Below are positions 53,102 to 62,183 of a stretch of 64,000 nt of DNA, one piece after another. A program made the position numbers and the translations under genes. Origin of the DNA: Candidatus Borrarchaeum weybense (GTDB lineage: Archaea > Asgardarchaeota > Sifarchaeia > Borrarchaeales > Borrarchaeaceae); NCBI GenBank assembly GCA_019057385.1, contig JAHQJS010000006.1, positions 1 to 64,000 of the forward strand, in the 5' to 3' direction. Below the pieces are notes generated by a model. That model made no database searches. It saw only the letters and a program-made list of their open reading frames with translations, and was not told the DNA's origin. Each line of letters starts with the position of its first letter. Position 1 is the first letter of the stretch.

Positions 53102-54391
53102 ATGATATTGCGAGAAAAAAATGCGTTTACATCAGTTGGGGACGAGGTTGTTATTAGAGTGGAAAATGTATCAAAGAAGTTTTCTAAGTCTCTCAAGAGG
53201 TCTATGATCTATGGCATTAAGGATACCATTAAAAATATTTTTAAGTCGTCCGCGAAACCTGATATACTCAGAAAAGGTGAATTCTGGGCAGTAAATAATA
53301 TTTCATTTGAATTAAAAATGGGAGAATGTTTCGGCATTATAGGTCCAAATGGTTCAGGTAAAACAACGCTATTATCAATGTTGAACGGGATTTTTATGCC
53401 TGATACAGGCACGATAACAATAAAAGGAAAAACAGGCGCGTTAATAGCTGTTGGAGCGGGATTTCATCCCATGCTAACAGGTAGGGAAAATATTTACATT
53501 AAAGGTGCCATTATGGGAATGAGCAAAGCTGAACTTGACTCGAAATTTGATACCATAGTTGAATTTGCTGACATAGGCGATTTTCTTGATATGCCCGTAA
53601 AAAACTATAGTTCTGGGATGTTTGTAAGACTAGGTTTCTCTGTTGCAGTACATTGTGAACCGGAAATTCTTTTGATAGATGAAGTACTTTCTGTCGGTGA
53701 TTTGTCTTTTCAAAATAAATGTCTCCAGCGTCTTGATGAACTTAGGGAGAAAACGAATGCTGTGGTGCTTGTTAGTCATAATCTGGAACATGTAAGGACT
53801 TTATGCGATAGAGTATTGGTATTAAATAGTGGAAAGCCTGTGTTTTTAGGAACGTCAACTCAAGCCATCCAAAAATATGAGGAAATCACTCGCGATAAAC
53901 GATTGAAAAATTTGGAGAGGACTGGTGGACTTAGCAGGTATTTATTTTACTCATCTGGAGACATTGAATTTCTAGAAGGGGGGATAATGAATGAGTTAGG
54001 AAAACAAATTGACGCAATATCAATAGATGATGACGTAATCACATTCATAAGATTTCGAGTAAAAAACTCCATAGACACAGCCATAATAGCTATCTCTATA
54101 TTGAACACGCGGCATACACTATGTATTTGGCAGTTCAGTAATGACAAAGATCCGACTAAATTCTACAAATTTGATAGGGGAGAATATCTTGTAAAGGCGA
54201 AATTCAAGAAACCAAGGTTGGCCCCAGGAGTTTACACGATTTCCTATTCCATAAGGGATCAAAAAAGCGGAGAGATATATGAGAAGAATATAGGGTTTGT
54301 TGCTCCATTTAAAGTAACCGGCAAAGCGTTTGAGCGTAGCGTAATTTATGTAGAAAGCGAATGGGATGTAGAAAAGATTAAGATGAACTGA
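53102..54391 (+). CDS. ABC polysaccharide exporter ATPase (Wzt type) with C-terminal carbohydrate-binding domain
   Basis: The protein has 429 residues. Walker A GPNGSGKTT, the Q-loop-equivalent GAGFHPMLTGRENIYI, signature YSSGMFVRLGFSVA, Walker B ILLIDEVLSVGD and switch His in LVSHNLEH are all intact. After about residue 260 comes a beta-sandwich domain of about 165 residues, the layout of Wzt, whose C-terminal domain reads the capped end of the polymer. It is translated just after the permease. The domain is specific to its polymer, so its partner methyltransferases may supply the terminal cap; this is inference. Confidence 0.9.
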   Translation: MILREKNAFTSVGDEVVIRVENVSKKFSKSLKRSMIYGIKDTIKNIFKSSAKPDILRKGEFWAVNNISFELKMGECFGIIGPNGSGKTTLLSMLNGIFMPDTGTITIKGKTGALIAVGAGFHPMLTGRENIYIKGAIMGMSKAELDSKFDTIVEFADIGDFLDMPVKNYSSGMFVRLGFSVAVHCEPEILLIDEVLSVGDLSFQNKCLQRLDELREKTNAVVLVSHNLEHVRTLCDRVLVLNSGKPVFLGTSTQAIQKYEEITRDKRLKNLERTGGLSRYLFYSSGDIEFLEGGIMNELGKQIDAISIDDDVITFIRFRVKNSIDTAIIAISILNTRHTLCIWQFSNDKDPTKFYKFDRGEYLVKAKFKKPRLAPGVYTISYSIRDQKSGEIYEKNIGFVAPFKVTGKAFERSVIYVESEWDVEKIKMN

Positions 54392-54453
54392 TGAAGAAGA
54401 AATAACTTTATTCGTTTTGAGAAGAAACAAGCTGTAATGAATGGAGTCTTAGT

Positions 54454-55362
54454 ATGAAAAAATTAACGTCTTACGATTTTTACATAGTCATAAGATCTGC
54501 AAATGAAAGGTCTTTACCTCTTTGTCTGAAATCGGTTAGGTCTCTAGGTGTGGATTTTGAGGTCATTAACATAAATCCTTTTTGGAAAGCAGTGATTAAA
54601 ACATTTAAAATTGGAATCAAAAGAGGGAGAAGATTTACAGTTGGATTAGATGCAGATATTGTCTTATATAAAAACGCAATTGACACTTTCATTAGAGTTA
54701 TCACCAAAACGCCAAGATATTGGAAATATGATTTTGGCCTAAAAGATCGATTTTATCCTAATAAAATATGGGGAGTGCATGTCTATGAGACGAGGGCTCT
54801 TCCAATTGCACTTGAGAATTTACCAAAGAATATCCAAATAATCTCAAAGCCAGAACGTCGATTTTGTTTCGAACTCAGGAAGAAAGAATACAACGACATT
54901 AACGTTCCTGATATAGTCGGAGAACATGGTTATAATCAATATTACAGAGATATTTTCAATCGTTTCTTTCATAGAGCGATCAGGAATCCACGTCATAAGA
55001 AAAAAATTTTCAAAATTACTGATAATAATGAAAACGACACTGGTTACAATCAAAATTATTACAGGAATCTCCCCAACCGCGTCTTTAATAGAGTCGTTAA
55101 AAAACCATATCTTGAGAAAATAATTTTCAAGAACCTTGATAATCTTAAAACTGACCCAGAACTAATGATGGCATACTTAGGTTGGCAAGAAGGAGAATCT
55201 TTTCTTTACAAATATAAATTGAAAATGATGATGAAGAGATTACTTCTCCTAGGTAGAAAATTAAGTAAGGACGTATTTCTCCCAATGGACTTTAAGAAAC
55301 AGAAAGACATCAAAAAATATCTTAAGAGATATGGATTAAAAGAACTAGAACCTTTGAATTGA
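54454..55362 (+). CDS. GT-A-like glycosyltransferase with internal duplication
   Basis: The protein has 302 residues. FTVGLDADIVL (Asp66-Ala-Asp68) is a DxD metal/nucleotide-sugar motif; FYIVIRSANERSLPLCLKSVRSLG is a GT-A-type first strand and helix. No standard family is recognised. Residues 159-196 and 197-235 repeat: both start GYNQ, contain NR..(F/V)...(A/V)(I/V), and end in (I/K)I(F/I)K.(I/N).DN. The rest of the C-terminus is very basic, suggesting membrane contact. It lies just downstream of the Wzt-type gene and may be co-transcribed with it. Confidence 0.55.
   Translation: MKKLTSYDFYIVIRSANERSLPLCLKSVRSLGVDFEVININPFWKAVIKTFKIGIKRGRRFTVGLDADIVLYKNAIDTFIRVITKTPRYWKYDFGLKDRFYPNKIWGVHVYETRALPIALENLPKNIQIISKPERRFCFELRKKEYNDINVPDIVGEHGYNQYYRDIFNRFFHRAIRNPRHKKKIFKITDNNENDTGYNQNYYRNLPNRVFNRVVKKPYLEKIIFKNLDNLKTDPELMMAYLGWQEGESFLYKYKLKMMMKRLLLLGRKLSKDVFLPMDFKKQKDIKKYLKRYGLKELEPLN
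54928..55158 (+). repeat. In-frame tandem duplication within the DxD gene
   Basis: Copy 1 at 54928-55041 (38 codons) and copy 2 at 55042-55158 (39 codons) are diverged at nucleotide level but clearly homologous in protein. Tandem, in-frame, with period 114-117 nt. It arose by duplication and drift, not a recent slippage. Confidence 0.6.
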
Positions 55363-55428
55363 GATAATTAATTTTTAATTAAATAAGAGTAGAAAAAGAA
55401 TGCGTGAACCAATTTGTGTTGAAAGACC

Positions 55429-56484
55429 ATGAAAATTCATATATACTATGGTTTCAGGGAAGGCGCATGGGGAGGAGCGAATCAATTTTTGAAATATTTG
55501 AAAAATTATTTAATTTCACAGGATTTGTATGAGGAAGATCCGTTAAAGGCTTCCGTGATATTATTTAATAGTTATCCGTTTAGGGAAGAGTGGAGGTTTA
55601 AAAGATTATTGAAGATTAAACGTGATAATAAGATCATAATTCATCGAGTAGATGGACCTATTTCGATAGTCAGAGGACATGGAAAGTGGAAATATATCGA
55701 TGAAATAATTTATAAATTTAATAAATTAGCTGCTGATGGTACTATTTTTCAAAGTAGATGGTCTATGATAAATAATAAACACATTGGAATGAAATCAAAT
55801 GATTACGAAACAATATTACTTAATGGAACTGACCCGTCTGTTTTTAGTTATACAAAGTCTTTGATTGGAGAAAAAGTTAAACTGGTATGTTCAAGTTGGT
55901 CTTCTAATTGGAATAAGGGATTTAAACTATACAAATATCTAGATGAAAATTTGGATTTTTCCAAGTTTGAAATGTGTTTTATTGGTAATTCACCTATAAA
56001 GTTCAAAAACATAAAATATGTTAAACCATTGCCTCCTAAAAGCATTGCAAAAAAACTAAGGAATTATAATATTTATATTACGGCTAGTGTAAACGATCCA
56101 TGTTCAAATTCACTAATAGAAGCGATATCTGTTGGATTGCCAATAATTGCAATAAATAGTGGAGGAAATCCAGAAATATTAGAAAGAACAAATTCAGGTT
56201 TACTATTTAATAGTGAAAATGATGCTATTGAGAAGATCGAAGATTTGGTAAAAAATTATTCGGAAATAGTCAAAAAAATTAAACCCCTTACTATTGATGA
56301 CGTTGGAAAAAAATATGTGGAATTTAGTGAAAATTTAGAACCACGGAAGAAAATATCTACTGGAGATGTTTTTAGGTTTATGAACTTTTTTTACTTCAAG
56401 AAAATAATAAGTGGAGAGACAAAATGGATACGGAAATGTTGTATGAACTTAAAGATAAAATTCTTATGTTTTTGCAGAAGATGA
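55429..56484 (+). CDS. GT4-like glycosyltransferase
   Basis: The protein has 351 residues. GFREGAWGGANQFLKYLKNYL is the N-terminal glycine loop; HRVDGPISIVRG, ILLNGTDPSVF, VKLVCSSWSSNWNKGF, FIGNSPIKFKN, and DPCSNSLIEAISVGLPIIAI follow. The first Glu of E-x7-E is Asp (D-x7-E). It overlaps the next gene by 61 nt, so the two are translationally coupled. No acceptor is apparent. Confidence 0.8.
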   Translation: MKIHIYYGFREGAWGGANQFLKYLKNYLISQDLYEEDPLKASVILFNSYPFREEWRFKRLLKIKRDNKIIIHRVDGPISIVRGHGKWKYIDEIIYKFNKLAADGTIFQSRWSMINNKHIGMKSNDYETILLNGTDPSVFSYTKSLIGEKVKLVCSSWSSNWNKGFKLYKYLDENLDFSKFEMCFIGNSPIKFKNIKYVKPLPPKSIAKKLRNYNIYITASVNDPCSNSLIEAISVGLPIIAINSGGNPEILERTNSGLLFNSENDAIEKIEDLVKNYSEIVKKIKPLTIDDVGKKYVEFSENLEPRKKISTGDVFRFMNFFYFKKIISGETKWIRKCCMNLKIKFLCFCRR

Positions 56485-57503
56485 AAGGCAAAAATGGATT
56501 CTATAGATATTCTCTCTCTGGAGATTTATATGATGAGAATATACACTGGGGGCTTGGAAATTCTATTTTTGCACTTAGATTATACTATATGATAAATTCT
56601 CTTGAAAATAAAGACTTAAATGATATATATAATGTTGTTATTTCATACCAAAGACCAAATGGATACATATATGACGATTATCTACACAGAAAAACACTTT
56701 CTATGGGAAAGATACTTTCTTCAATAAAAAATCTTCGATTAAGAAATTTATTCCGAGAAAAAGAAAAAAGAGCTGAAACAAGACAGTCCTTCTCCTCGCT
56801 CTTTATGATACGCAAAAAACCTCCCATTCCCTTTTATGATTTTCCAAAATCAGAAGCATCGATAGAAAAATATCTTTCTACCTTAAATTGGAATAAGCCT
56901 TGGGATGCAGGCAGTCATTTTAGTATTTTAATTTTCTTTTTGTTTAATATGAAGAGGTTCTATCCTAGATATTTTGACTATGATGCAAATGAACTAATTA
57001 ATTATGCCCTTGGATGGATAAATGAAATTCAAAATGATGATGGAAGCTGGTATATTGGTAATACAACCTCGAATCAAAAAATAAATGGTGCTATGAAAAT
57101 ACTAACGGGATTGAATGTAACGAGTGAGCCGATTAATAACCCCGAGAAACTTATAGATTTATCTCTTAGGACGATAAATGATAGTCAGGCCTGCGATAAC
57201 TTCAATATTGTCTATGTTCTTTACAACTGTTCAAAACAAATTAACTTCGCGTATAGGCAGGACGAAATTGAAAGATTTTTTGAGGATAGGCTAAGATTAT
57301 ACCAGAAATATTATTTTAAAGATATCGGGGGATTTTCTTTTCATCCAAATAAATCAAATGAATCTTATTATGGTGCGAAAATAACAAAAGGATTATGCGA
57401 ACCCGATATCCACGGAACAATGTTATTTACATGGGGCATAAGCTTAATCTCAGAAGTTCTGGGTATTAATAAAGAGATAGGTTTAAAACCCTTTATCCCA
57501 TAG
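56424..57503 (+). CDS. (Alpha/alpha)-toroid-like protein of unknown function
   Basis: The protein has 359 residues. Repeated helical hairpins contain HWGLGNSIFALRLYYM, ISYQRPNGYIYDDYL, WDAGSHFSILIFFLF and WINEIQNDDGSWYIG, a composition like terpenoid-cyclase/prenyltransferase or glycan-lyase toroids (QxxDGSW). No DDXD(T) or (Q/W) catalytic consensus is certain. GGAGAG lies 5-8 nt before the ATG. It starts inside the GT4 gene and is thus coupled to it; together they are likely to act on the same glycan. Confidence 0.6.
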   Translation: MDTEMLYELKDKILMFLQKMKGKNGFYRYSLSGDLYDENIHWGLGNSIFALRLYYMINSLENKDLNDIYNVVISYQRPNGYIYDDYLHRKTLSMGKILSSIKNLRLRNLFREKEKRAETRQSFSSLFMIRKKPPIPFYDFPKSEASIEKYLSTLNWNKPWDAGSHFSILIFFLFNMKRFYPRYFDYDANELINYALGWINEIQNDDGSWYIGNTTSNQKINGAMKILTGLNVTSEPINNPEKLIDLSLRTINDSQACDNFNIVYVLYNCSKQINFAYRQDEIERFFEDRLRLYQKYYFKDIGGFSFHPNKSNESYYGAKITKGLCEPDIHGTMLFTWGISLISEVLGINKEIGLKPFIP

Positions 57504-57693
57504 GCATTTCTCAATATAATTGGCTAGAATATCTGAAACTAGGACAATCAAAACACTATTAATTAAGCTTTGGGGAGAAATGGGATTGAATATATGATGC
57601 AATAGGATCGAAAAGTGAAAAAACCATCGCAAACATAAAGATTACGTCAAAAAAAAACGACCGAAAAAATGACTAAAATGTCAATGCATTGAA

Positions 57694-58779
57694 GTGAAAA
57701 GAACTATGAAAAAGATCTACAACTACTTTTTTTCTCGATTTAAAAGGCCTCATACTATATTGTACTACATTATAGAATCAGCGGACTGGGTGATCAGATG
57801 GATCGGCAACGAAATATCAGAAAAAATGAACAGTCAAAAACTTTTAAAGACCATAGCAACCAATACCCACGCTTGTATTCATAATCAGATAATCCATTTT
57901 GGCAGTAGAAATTTCTTGCTAAGGAATTCTTGGAGAACTGTTGACTCAAGCAACAAGATTGTGTTAAGTTGGTATCATGGTTCAGAGAAAGACAAGACGC
58001 CGTCAAATCTGGCGATGATAAAAACTTTACCTGAAGCTTGTGAAAAGGTTGATGTGATCCATACAGCATGCAAAATATCGAGAGAGAAATTGATAAATTG
58101 GGGCGTTCCAGAAGAAAAGATTGTACTTATCCCTTTTGGAGTTAATCTGGAAATTTTCAAACATGTGTCAGTAGCACAGAAAAACAAAATCAGAAAAACT
58201 CTTGGCTTACCACAAGACAAGATTGTTATAGGATCTTTCCAGAAAGATGGATTAGGATGGGGAGAGGGGCTGGAGCCGAAATTAGTGAAGGGCCCTGATA
58301 TCTTTGTAGAAGTTGTTGATAGGTTATATAGAGACTATGATATAATAGCTTTTATTCTTGGCCCTGCAAGAGGTTACGTAAAAAGAGAGTTAGAGAAAAG
58401 AGGAGTCCCATATCTACATGATTCTACTAGTGGTTGGAGTATGACATCAAAATTCTATCATGCTTTAGATTTGTACTTGGTGACATCTAGAGAAGAAGGT
58501 GGTCCACTGGCAATATTAGAAGCAATGGCTACTGGAGTACCATTAGTGAGTACAAAGGTTGGCATGTCACCAGACGTTATAATAGATGGATATAATGGCC
58601 TCCTGAGTGAATTAGAGGATGTGCATATGTTGGTAAGAAAAGCGACAAGTATAATAGAAGATAAAGAGTTAGCCTATCAATTAGTAGCGAATGGACTGAA
58701 AACTGTCAAGAATTATTCATGGGAGAAGATATGTAGGCGTCATTACGAAGAAATCTATTCAAGGTTTATCACAACGTAA
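57694..58779 (+). CDS. GT4 glycosyltransferase
   Basis: The protein has 361 residues from GTG 57694 (or 357 from ATG 57706, which is closer to GAAGTGA). Motifs: HTACKISREKLINWGVPEEKIVLIPFGVNLEIF, KIVIGSFQKDGLGWGEG, IAFILGPARGYV, and EGGPLAILEAMATGVPLVST with an intact E-x7-E motif. The GVPEEKI and PFGVN stretch is classical for GT4. It is co-directional with a methyltransferase and two more glycosyltransferases downstream. Confidence 0.88.
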   Translation: MKRTMKKIYNYFFSRFKRPHTILYYIIESADWVIRWIGNEISEKMNSQKLLKTIATNTHACIHNQIIHFGSRNFLLRNSWRTVDSSNKIVLSWYHGSEKDKTPSNLAMIKTLPEACEKVDVIHTACKISREKLINWGVPEEKIVLIPFGVNLEIFKHVSVAQKNKIRKTLGLPQDKIVIGSFQKDGLGWGEGLEPKLVKGPDIFVEVVDRLYRDYDIIAFILGPARGYVKRELEKRGVPYLHDSTSGWSMTSKFYHALDLYLVTSREEGGPLAILEAMATGVPLVSTKVGMSPDVIIDGYNGLLSELEDVHMLVRKATSIIEDKELAYQLVANGLKTVKNYSWEKICRRHYEEIYSRFITT

Positions 58780-58898
58780 TATTGGAAAAAGACACAATGA
58801 AGTCTTATGTCTAATGAATATACAAAAATGACAAAAGAAGTTAGAAAGTGCATAACAAGTAATACAAATAGTAGTGATTAAGATAGAGGAGAAAATGT

Positions 58899-59561
58899 AT
58901 GAATGTCAACAATGGATCAAAAAAGCATACTGTGGAAATAGAGCCACATCTTGATTGGTCTAAATATAAAACAAATTTTCTTGACTCTTTGAGAAGTAAA
59001 CCTATAAGAGAACTGTTGAAAAAGAAAATTATAGCATATATTGTAAACGAAGGTTTCTCTAAAATAATGGAAATTGGTTTTGGGAGTGGATATGAGTATA
59101 AGCGTTTAAGAGACGATTTAAAAAGATATAATGCCAAATACATAGGTGTCGATTATACTCTCAAGTTTGTTGAAGAGGCGAGAAAAAAGTATCCCAAAAT
59201 CGATTGGTTTCAGGGAGATATCAGAAGTTTAGATTTTGAAGATAATGCAGTTGATTTAATTTTTGCCTATCATGTTTTAGAACACCAAAAAGGTTTACCA
59301 GACGTTAGAAAAGCAATTAAGGAAATGTGCCGAGTAGCAAAAGAGAAAGTAATAATTATTTGGTTTAAAGCCCCCTCAATAGTTGATAAAACAAGCCACT
59401 GGAGAGATGGCAATTTTTTTGTTTATAAATATAGTGCCGCAGATATTTGGAGGATAGTCTTAGAAACTGATTTTATTGTAAAAGAAATTTTATGGGAGAA
59501 TCCCTGGCAAAATACTGTTTGGACTCTTGAAAAAAAGAAGAAACCTGAAGAAATCTACTGA
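58899..59561 (+). CDS. SAM-dependent methyltransferase
   Basis: The protein has 220 residues. Motif I is IMEIGFGSGYEYKRL; YIGVDYTLKFVEEARKK, WFQGDIRSLDFEDNAVDLIFAYHVLEHQ and ISLARE-type helix are typical. GGAG lies 10 nt before ATG 58899. It sits between two glycosyltransferase genes; a sugar methyltransferase is likely. Confidence 0.8.
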   Translation: MNVNNGSKKHTVEIEPHLDWSKYKTNFLDSLRSKPIRELLKKKIIAYIVNEGFSKIMEIGFGSGYEYKRLRDDLKRYNAKYIGVDYTLKFVEEARKKYPKIDWFQGDIRSLDFEDNAVDLIFAYHVLEHQKGLPDVRKAIKEMCRVAKEKVIIIWFKAPSIVDKTSHWRDGNFFVYKYSAADIWRIVLETDFIVKEILWENPWQNTVWTLEKKKKPEEIY

Positions 59562-59660
59562 AAAATAAAAAAGTTTCCTGAAAGCTTTCATAAAGAATTT
59601 GGAGATGAGTAAATTCAGGTTATCATTATACCGACTCGTAAAACCTGTAGGCGACCCAAT

Positions 59661-60680
59661 ATGAAAAACTATGAATTTGTCAAAATGCCCTGCACTCCGA
59701 ACACTGTTGGAGTAAGAACTCCAAATGGTATAACTGAATTGTATGGAATATGGCCATTAATCGACGAAAATTTGCGTTTTCTTAACATCATTGCTGTTGG
59801 TCATAAGAGTGGCATACATGACAAAGTTCACCTTCCTTTAACAAAAAAATTGTTTCCAACAGCAAAGTATATTTTCAACTGCCAAAGTGGTCCTTATCTA
59901 GTTTCACATTACAATGAGGTTCTTGAGTTCTTTGATGGACATATGACATTGGATTATGACCGTTCAAATTCCAAATCTCTTTACATGAGCCATTCAATGA
60001 TGGTAAGAAGCATGCCCTTCGAAAATCTTTTCTGGGAACCCCAAAAAGTAAAGAAATGGGATTTCAGCATTCTCACTAGAGTTGGAGACAATAATGCGAA
60101 GAGGTGGGATCGATGCATAAGGATTGTGGACAAACTATGCTCTAATGGTTTAACTGGCCTAGTATTTACGCAAAGAGATGATTTTTCAAAAGTATTAAGA
60201 TCAAGGTTTTCAAAAGAGAGAATTTTTAAGAAATACGTAGAAGCTGGACTTTTATATCTTTCTAGTTATATAGATCATCACAAATTTCACAAACTGCAGA
60301 GCATGGCACGAGTAAGTATTTTTCCGAATACTTGTGATGCATTTCCTAAGAATATTATTGAAAATGTACTTGCAGACAAGATGGTGGTCATAAGTAGAGA
60401 TCTTTTATATGGAAAATCCGTTATTACACCGGAATTTGGAGAATGCTTAGATTTCGACTCACGTTCATCCTTAGAGAGATGTTTAGAAATTGTAGAAAAA
60501 GAAAAGATGAGAAAAAGTCCTCTCAATAATCGACAAAAATGGTTAAAAAAATATAGCTTTGGCCCATTGGCAGCACTCTGGGCTGAAGAGTTAAATGCGA
60601 AATTTAATACAGACAGCAAACTTGCTTTCTTTATGAATCATATTGAACGAATAAAAAAAATGAACTCAATTTTAGCCTAA
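59661..60680 (+). CDS. GT-B glycosyltransferase (GT4-like)
   Basis: The protein has 339 residues, with a short N-terminal domain and a C-terminal GT-B domain: WDFSILTRVGDNNAKRWDR, GLTGLVFTQRDDF, MARVSIFPNTCDAFPKNIIENVLADKMVVIS. The latter matches the E-x7-E region but has Asp at the first position (D-x7-E). It is more divergent than its neighbours. GGCGACC precedes the ATG. Co-directional with the GT4 at 60756. Confidence 0.65.
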   Translation: MKNYEFVKMPCTPNTVGVRTPNGITELYGIWPLIDENLRFLNIIAVGHKSGIHDKVHLPLTKKLFPTAKYIFNCQSGPYLVSHYNEVLEFFDGHMTLDYDRSNSKSLYMSHSMMVRSMPFENLFWEPQKVKKWDFSILTRVGDNNAKRWDRCIRIVDKLCSNGLTGLVFTQRDDFSKVLRSRFSKERIFKKYVEAGLLYLSSYIDHHKFHKLQSMARVSIFPNTCDAFPKNIIENVLADKMVVISRDLLYGKSVITPEFGECLDFDSRSSLERCLEIVEKEKMRKSPLNNRQKWLKKYSFGPLAALWAEELNAKFNTDSKLAFFMNHIERIKKMNSILA

Positions 60681-60755
60681 GAGACTCTATTTTCTAGCTA
60701 TTGAGACTTTTTAGAAACTCGCCTAATAGCATAGGATATATTGGTGAGATTTATT

Positions 60756-61886
60756 ATGAGAATTACGGACACCACGCTAACTTTGTTTTTCACTCGAAAC
60801 ATGAGTTTGAAGGAGTGGTCGGACATCGGTATTATTGAACGAGAACTTTTGATATACAAGAAACTCTCGATGCATCTGAAGAAAGTCAATATAGTAACAT
60901 ATGGAGGCCGCAAAGACAAATTTTATTCTAGAAAACTTGGGGCTATTAATGTTTTGCCAGTGACATGGCACACTAGGACAACTACCATTCTTCATTTATT
61001 GATGAAATATTATCCTGAAATTAAGAACTCAAGTATATTAAAGACAAATCAGATTTCAGGTTCTGAAATTCCTTTATGGTTCAAAAAGAAATTCGGGAAA
61101 AAATTAATCGTGCGGTGCGGCTATTTATATGCTCAATTCACATTCAAACTGACAAAAGACGAGGCAACGCGTAAGAAGGCCTATAGGTTAGAACGTGATG
61201 CTTTCTCATTTGCTGACGTGGGGATCGTATCATCTCTCAGGGATCGCGAATATGTCTTAGCAGAATATAGGATTAAGCCTGAGAAAATAAAGGTTATACC
61301 AAATTATGTAGCGACTGATATTTTTAGACCGATTCCATCAATCCAAAAAAACTACGATTTAGTTTATGTTGGAAGAGGTGGAGCCCAAAAAAACTTAGAG
61401 AATCTATTAAAAGCGATAAAATATCTCAAAACAGAAAAGCATATACCATCATTGTTGATGATAGGAAACTGCTGTTATGATAGTAAGATCAAGCGAATGA
61501 TAGATAAATATGAGTTAGATGTGGCATTAAATGGTATTATCCCAAATTTTAAACTTCCCCAGATAATTAATCAAGCTAGGATTTTCGTTCTTCCTTCATA
61601 CTTTGAGGGTCACCCTAAAGCATTGCTTGAAGCTATGAGTTGTGGAATACCATGTCTTGGAACTAATGTTACTGGAATAAAGAACGATATTGAACATTTG
61701 GTCACGGGTTATTTGTCCGAGACTGATTTTAAAAGCATTGCAGACTCAATAGGCACACTTTTGTCTGATGAATCACTTCAATTCAAACTTGGCAGAAGAG
61801 CACGAAATTATATCTTAAAAAATTATTCGCTAGATAAGATATTACAAATGGAACTTGAAGTCATAGGAGAGGTACTTGCCTCATGA
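60756..61886 (+). CDS. GT4 glycosyltransferase
   Basis: The protein has 376 residues from ATG 60756 (MRITDTTLTLF), chosen because GGTGA lies 8 nt upstream; GTG 60741 is also in frame. Motifs: TNQISGSEIPLWFKKKFG, RCGYLYAQF, KIKVIPNYVATDIF, LVYVGRGGAQKNLENLLKAI, LLMIGNCCY, EGHPKALLEAMSCGIPCLGT. The E-x7-E pair is intact. It is followed by a methyltransferase remnant. Confidence 0.85.
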   Translation: MRITDTTLTLFFTRNMSLKEWSDIGIIERELLIYKKLSMHLKKVNIVTYGGRKDKFYSRKLGAINVLPVTWHTRTTTILHLLMKYYPEIKNSSILKTNQISGSEIPLWFKKKFGKKLIVRCGYLYAQFTFKLTKDEATRKKAYRLERDAFSFADVGIVSSLRDREYVLAEYRIKPEKIKVIPNYVATDIFRPIPSIQKNYDLVYVGRGGAQKNLENLLKAIKYLKTEKHIPSLLMIGNCCYDSKIKRMIDKYELDVALNGIIPNFKLPQIINQARIFVLPSYFEGHPKALLEAMSCGIPCLGTNVTGIKNDIEHLVTGYLSETDFKSIADSIGTLLSDESLQFKLGRRARNYILKNYSLDKILQMELEVIGEVLAS

Positions 61887-62109
61887 ATCTACATAAAATC
61901 TTGTTTAGACCTGTAATGTCCCCTTTAAGCAAATTATCGCTAGAAAAAATGGTATCAATAATTATGCTTATTCTTCAAGAATTGGCATTTTAAGAACATA
62001 TGCATACCAGATATCATATTTGTTTCATTGAAAATATAGCTAATGGCAACATATTTTAGACGTTGTTTGCGGAAATAGCTTTTTAGTGAAATAATATAGT
62101 TGCTAACAA
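61883..62109 (+). pseudogene. Remnant of a SAM-dependent methyltransferase
   Basis: ATG 61883 overlaps the previous stop and gives 34 codons (to TAA 61987). Some 70 nt further on, in another frame, HILDVVCGNSFL appears (about 62050-62085), a decayed motif I (usually ILDVGCGxG), flanked by stops. The layout, a methyltransferase between two glycosyltransferases, fits the locus. The fragment is short, so this is a moderate call. The remaining bases to 62183 hold nothing else recognised. Confidence 0.35.
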
Positions 62110-62183
62110 GAGGATCTAGATTATTTGGATAGATCTAAATAGAAATTTGGGTTGTAGTAAAATCAATATAAGGGATCTAAAAC

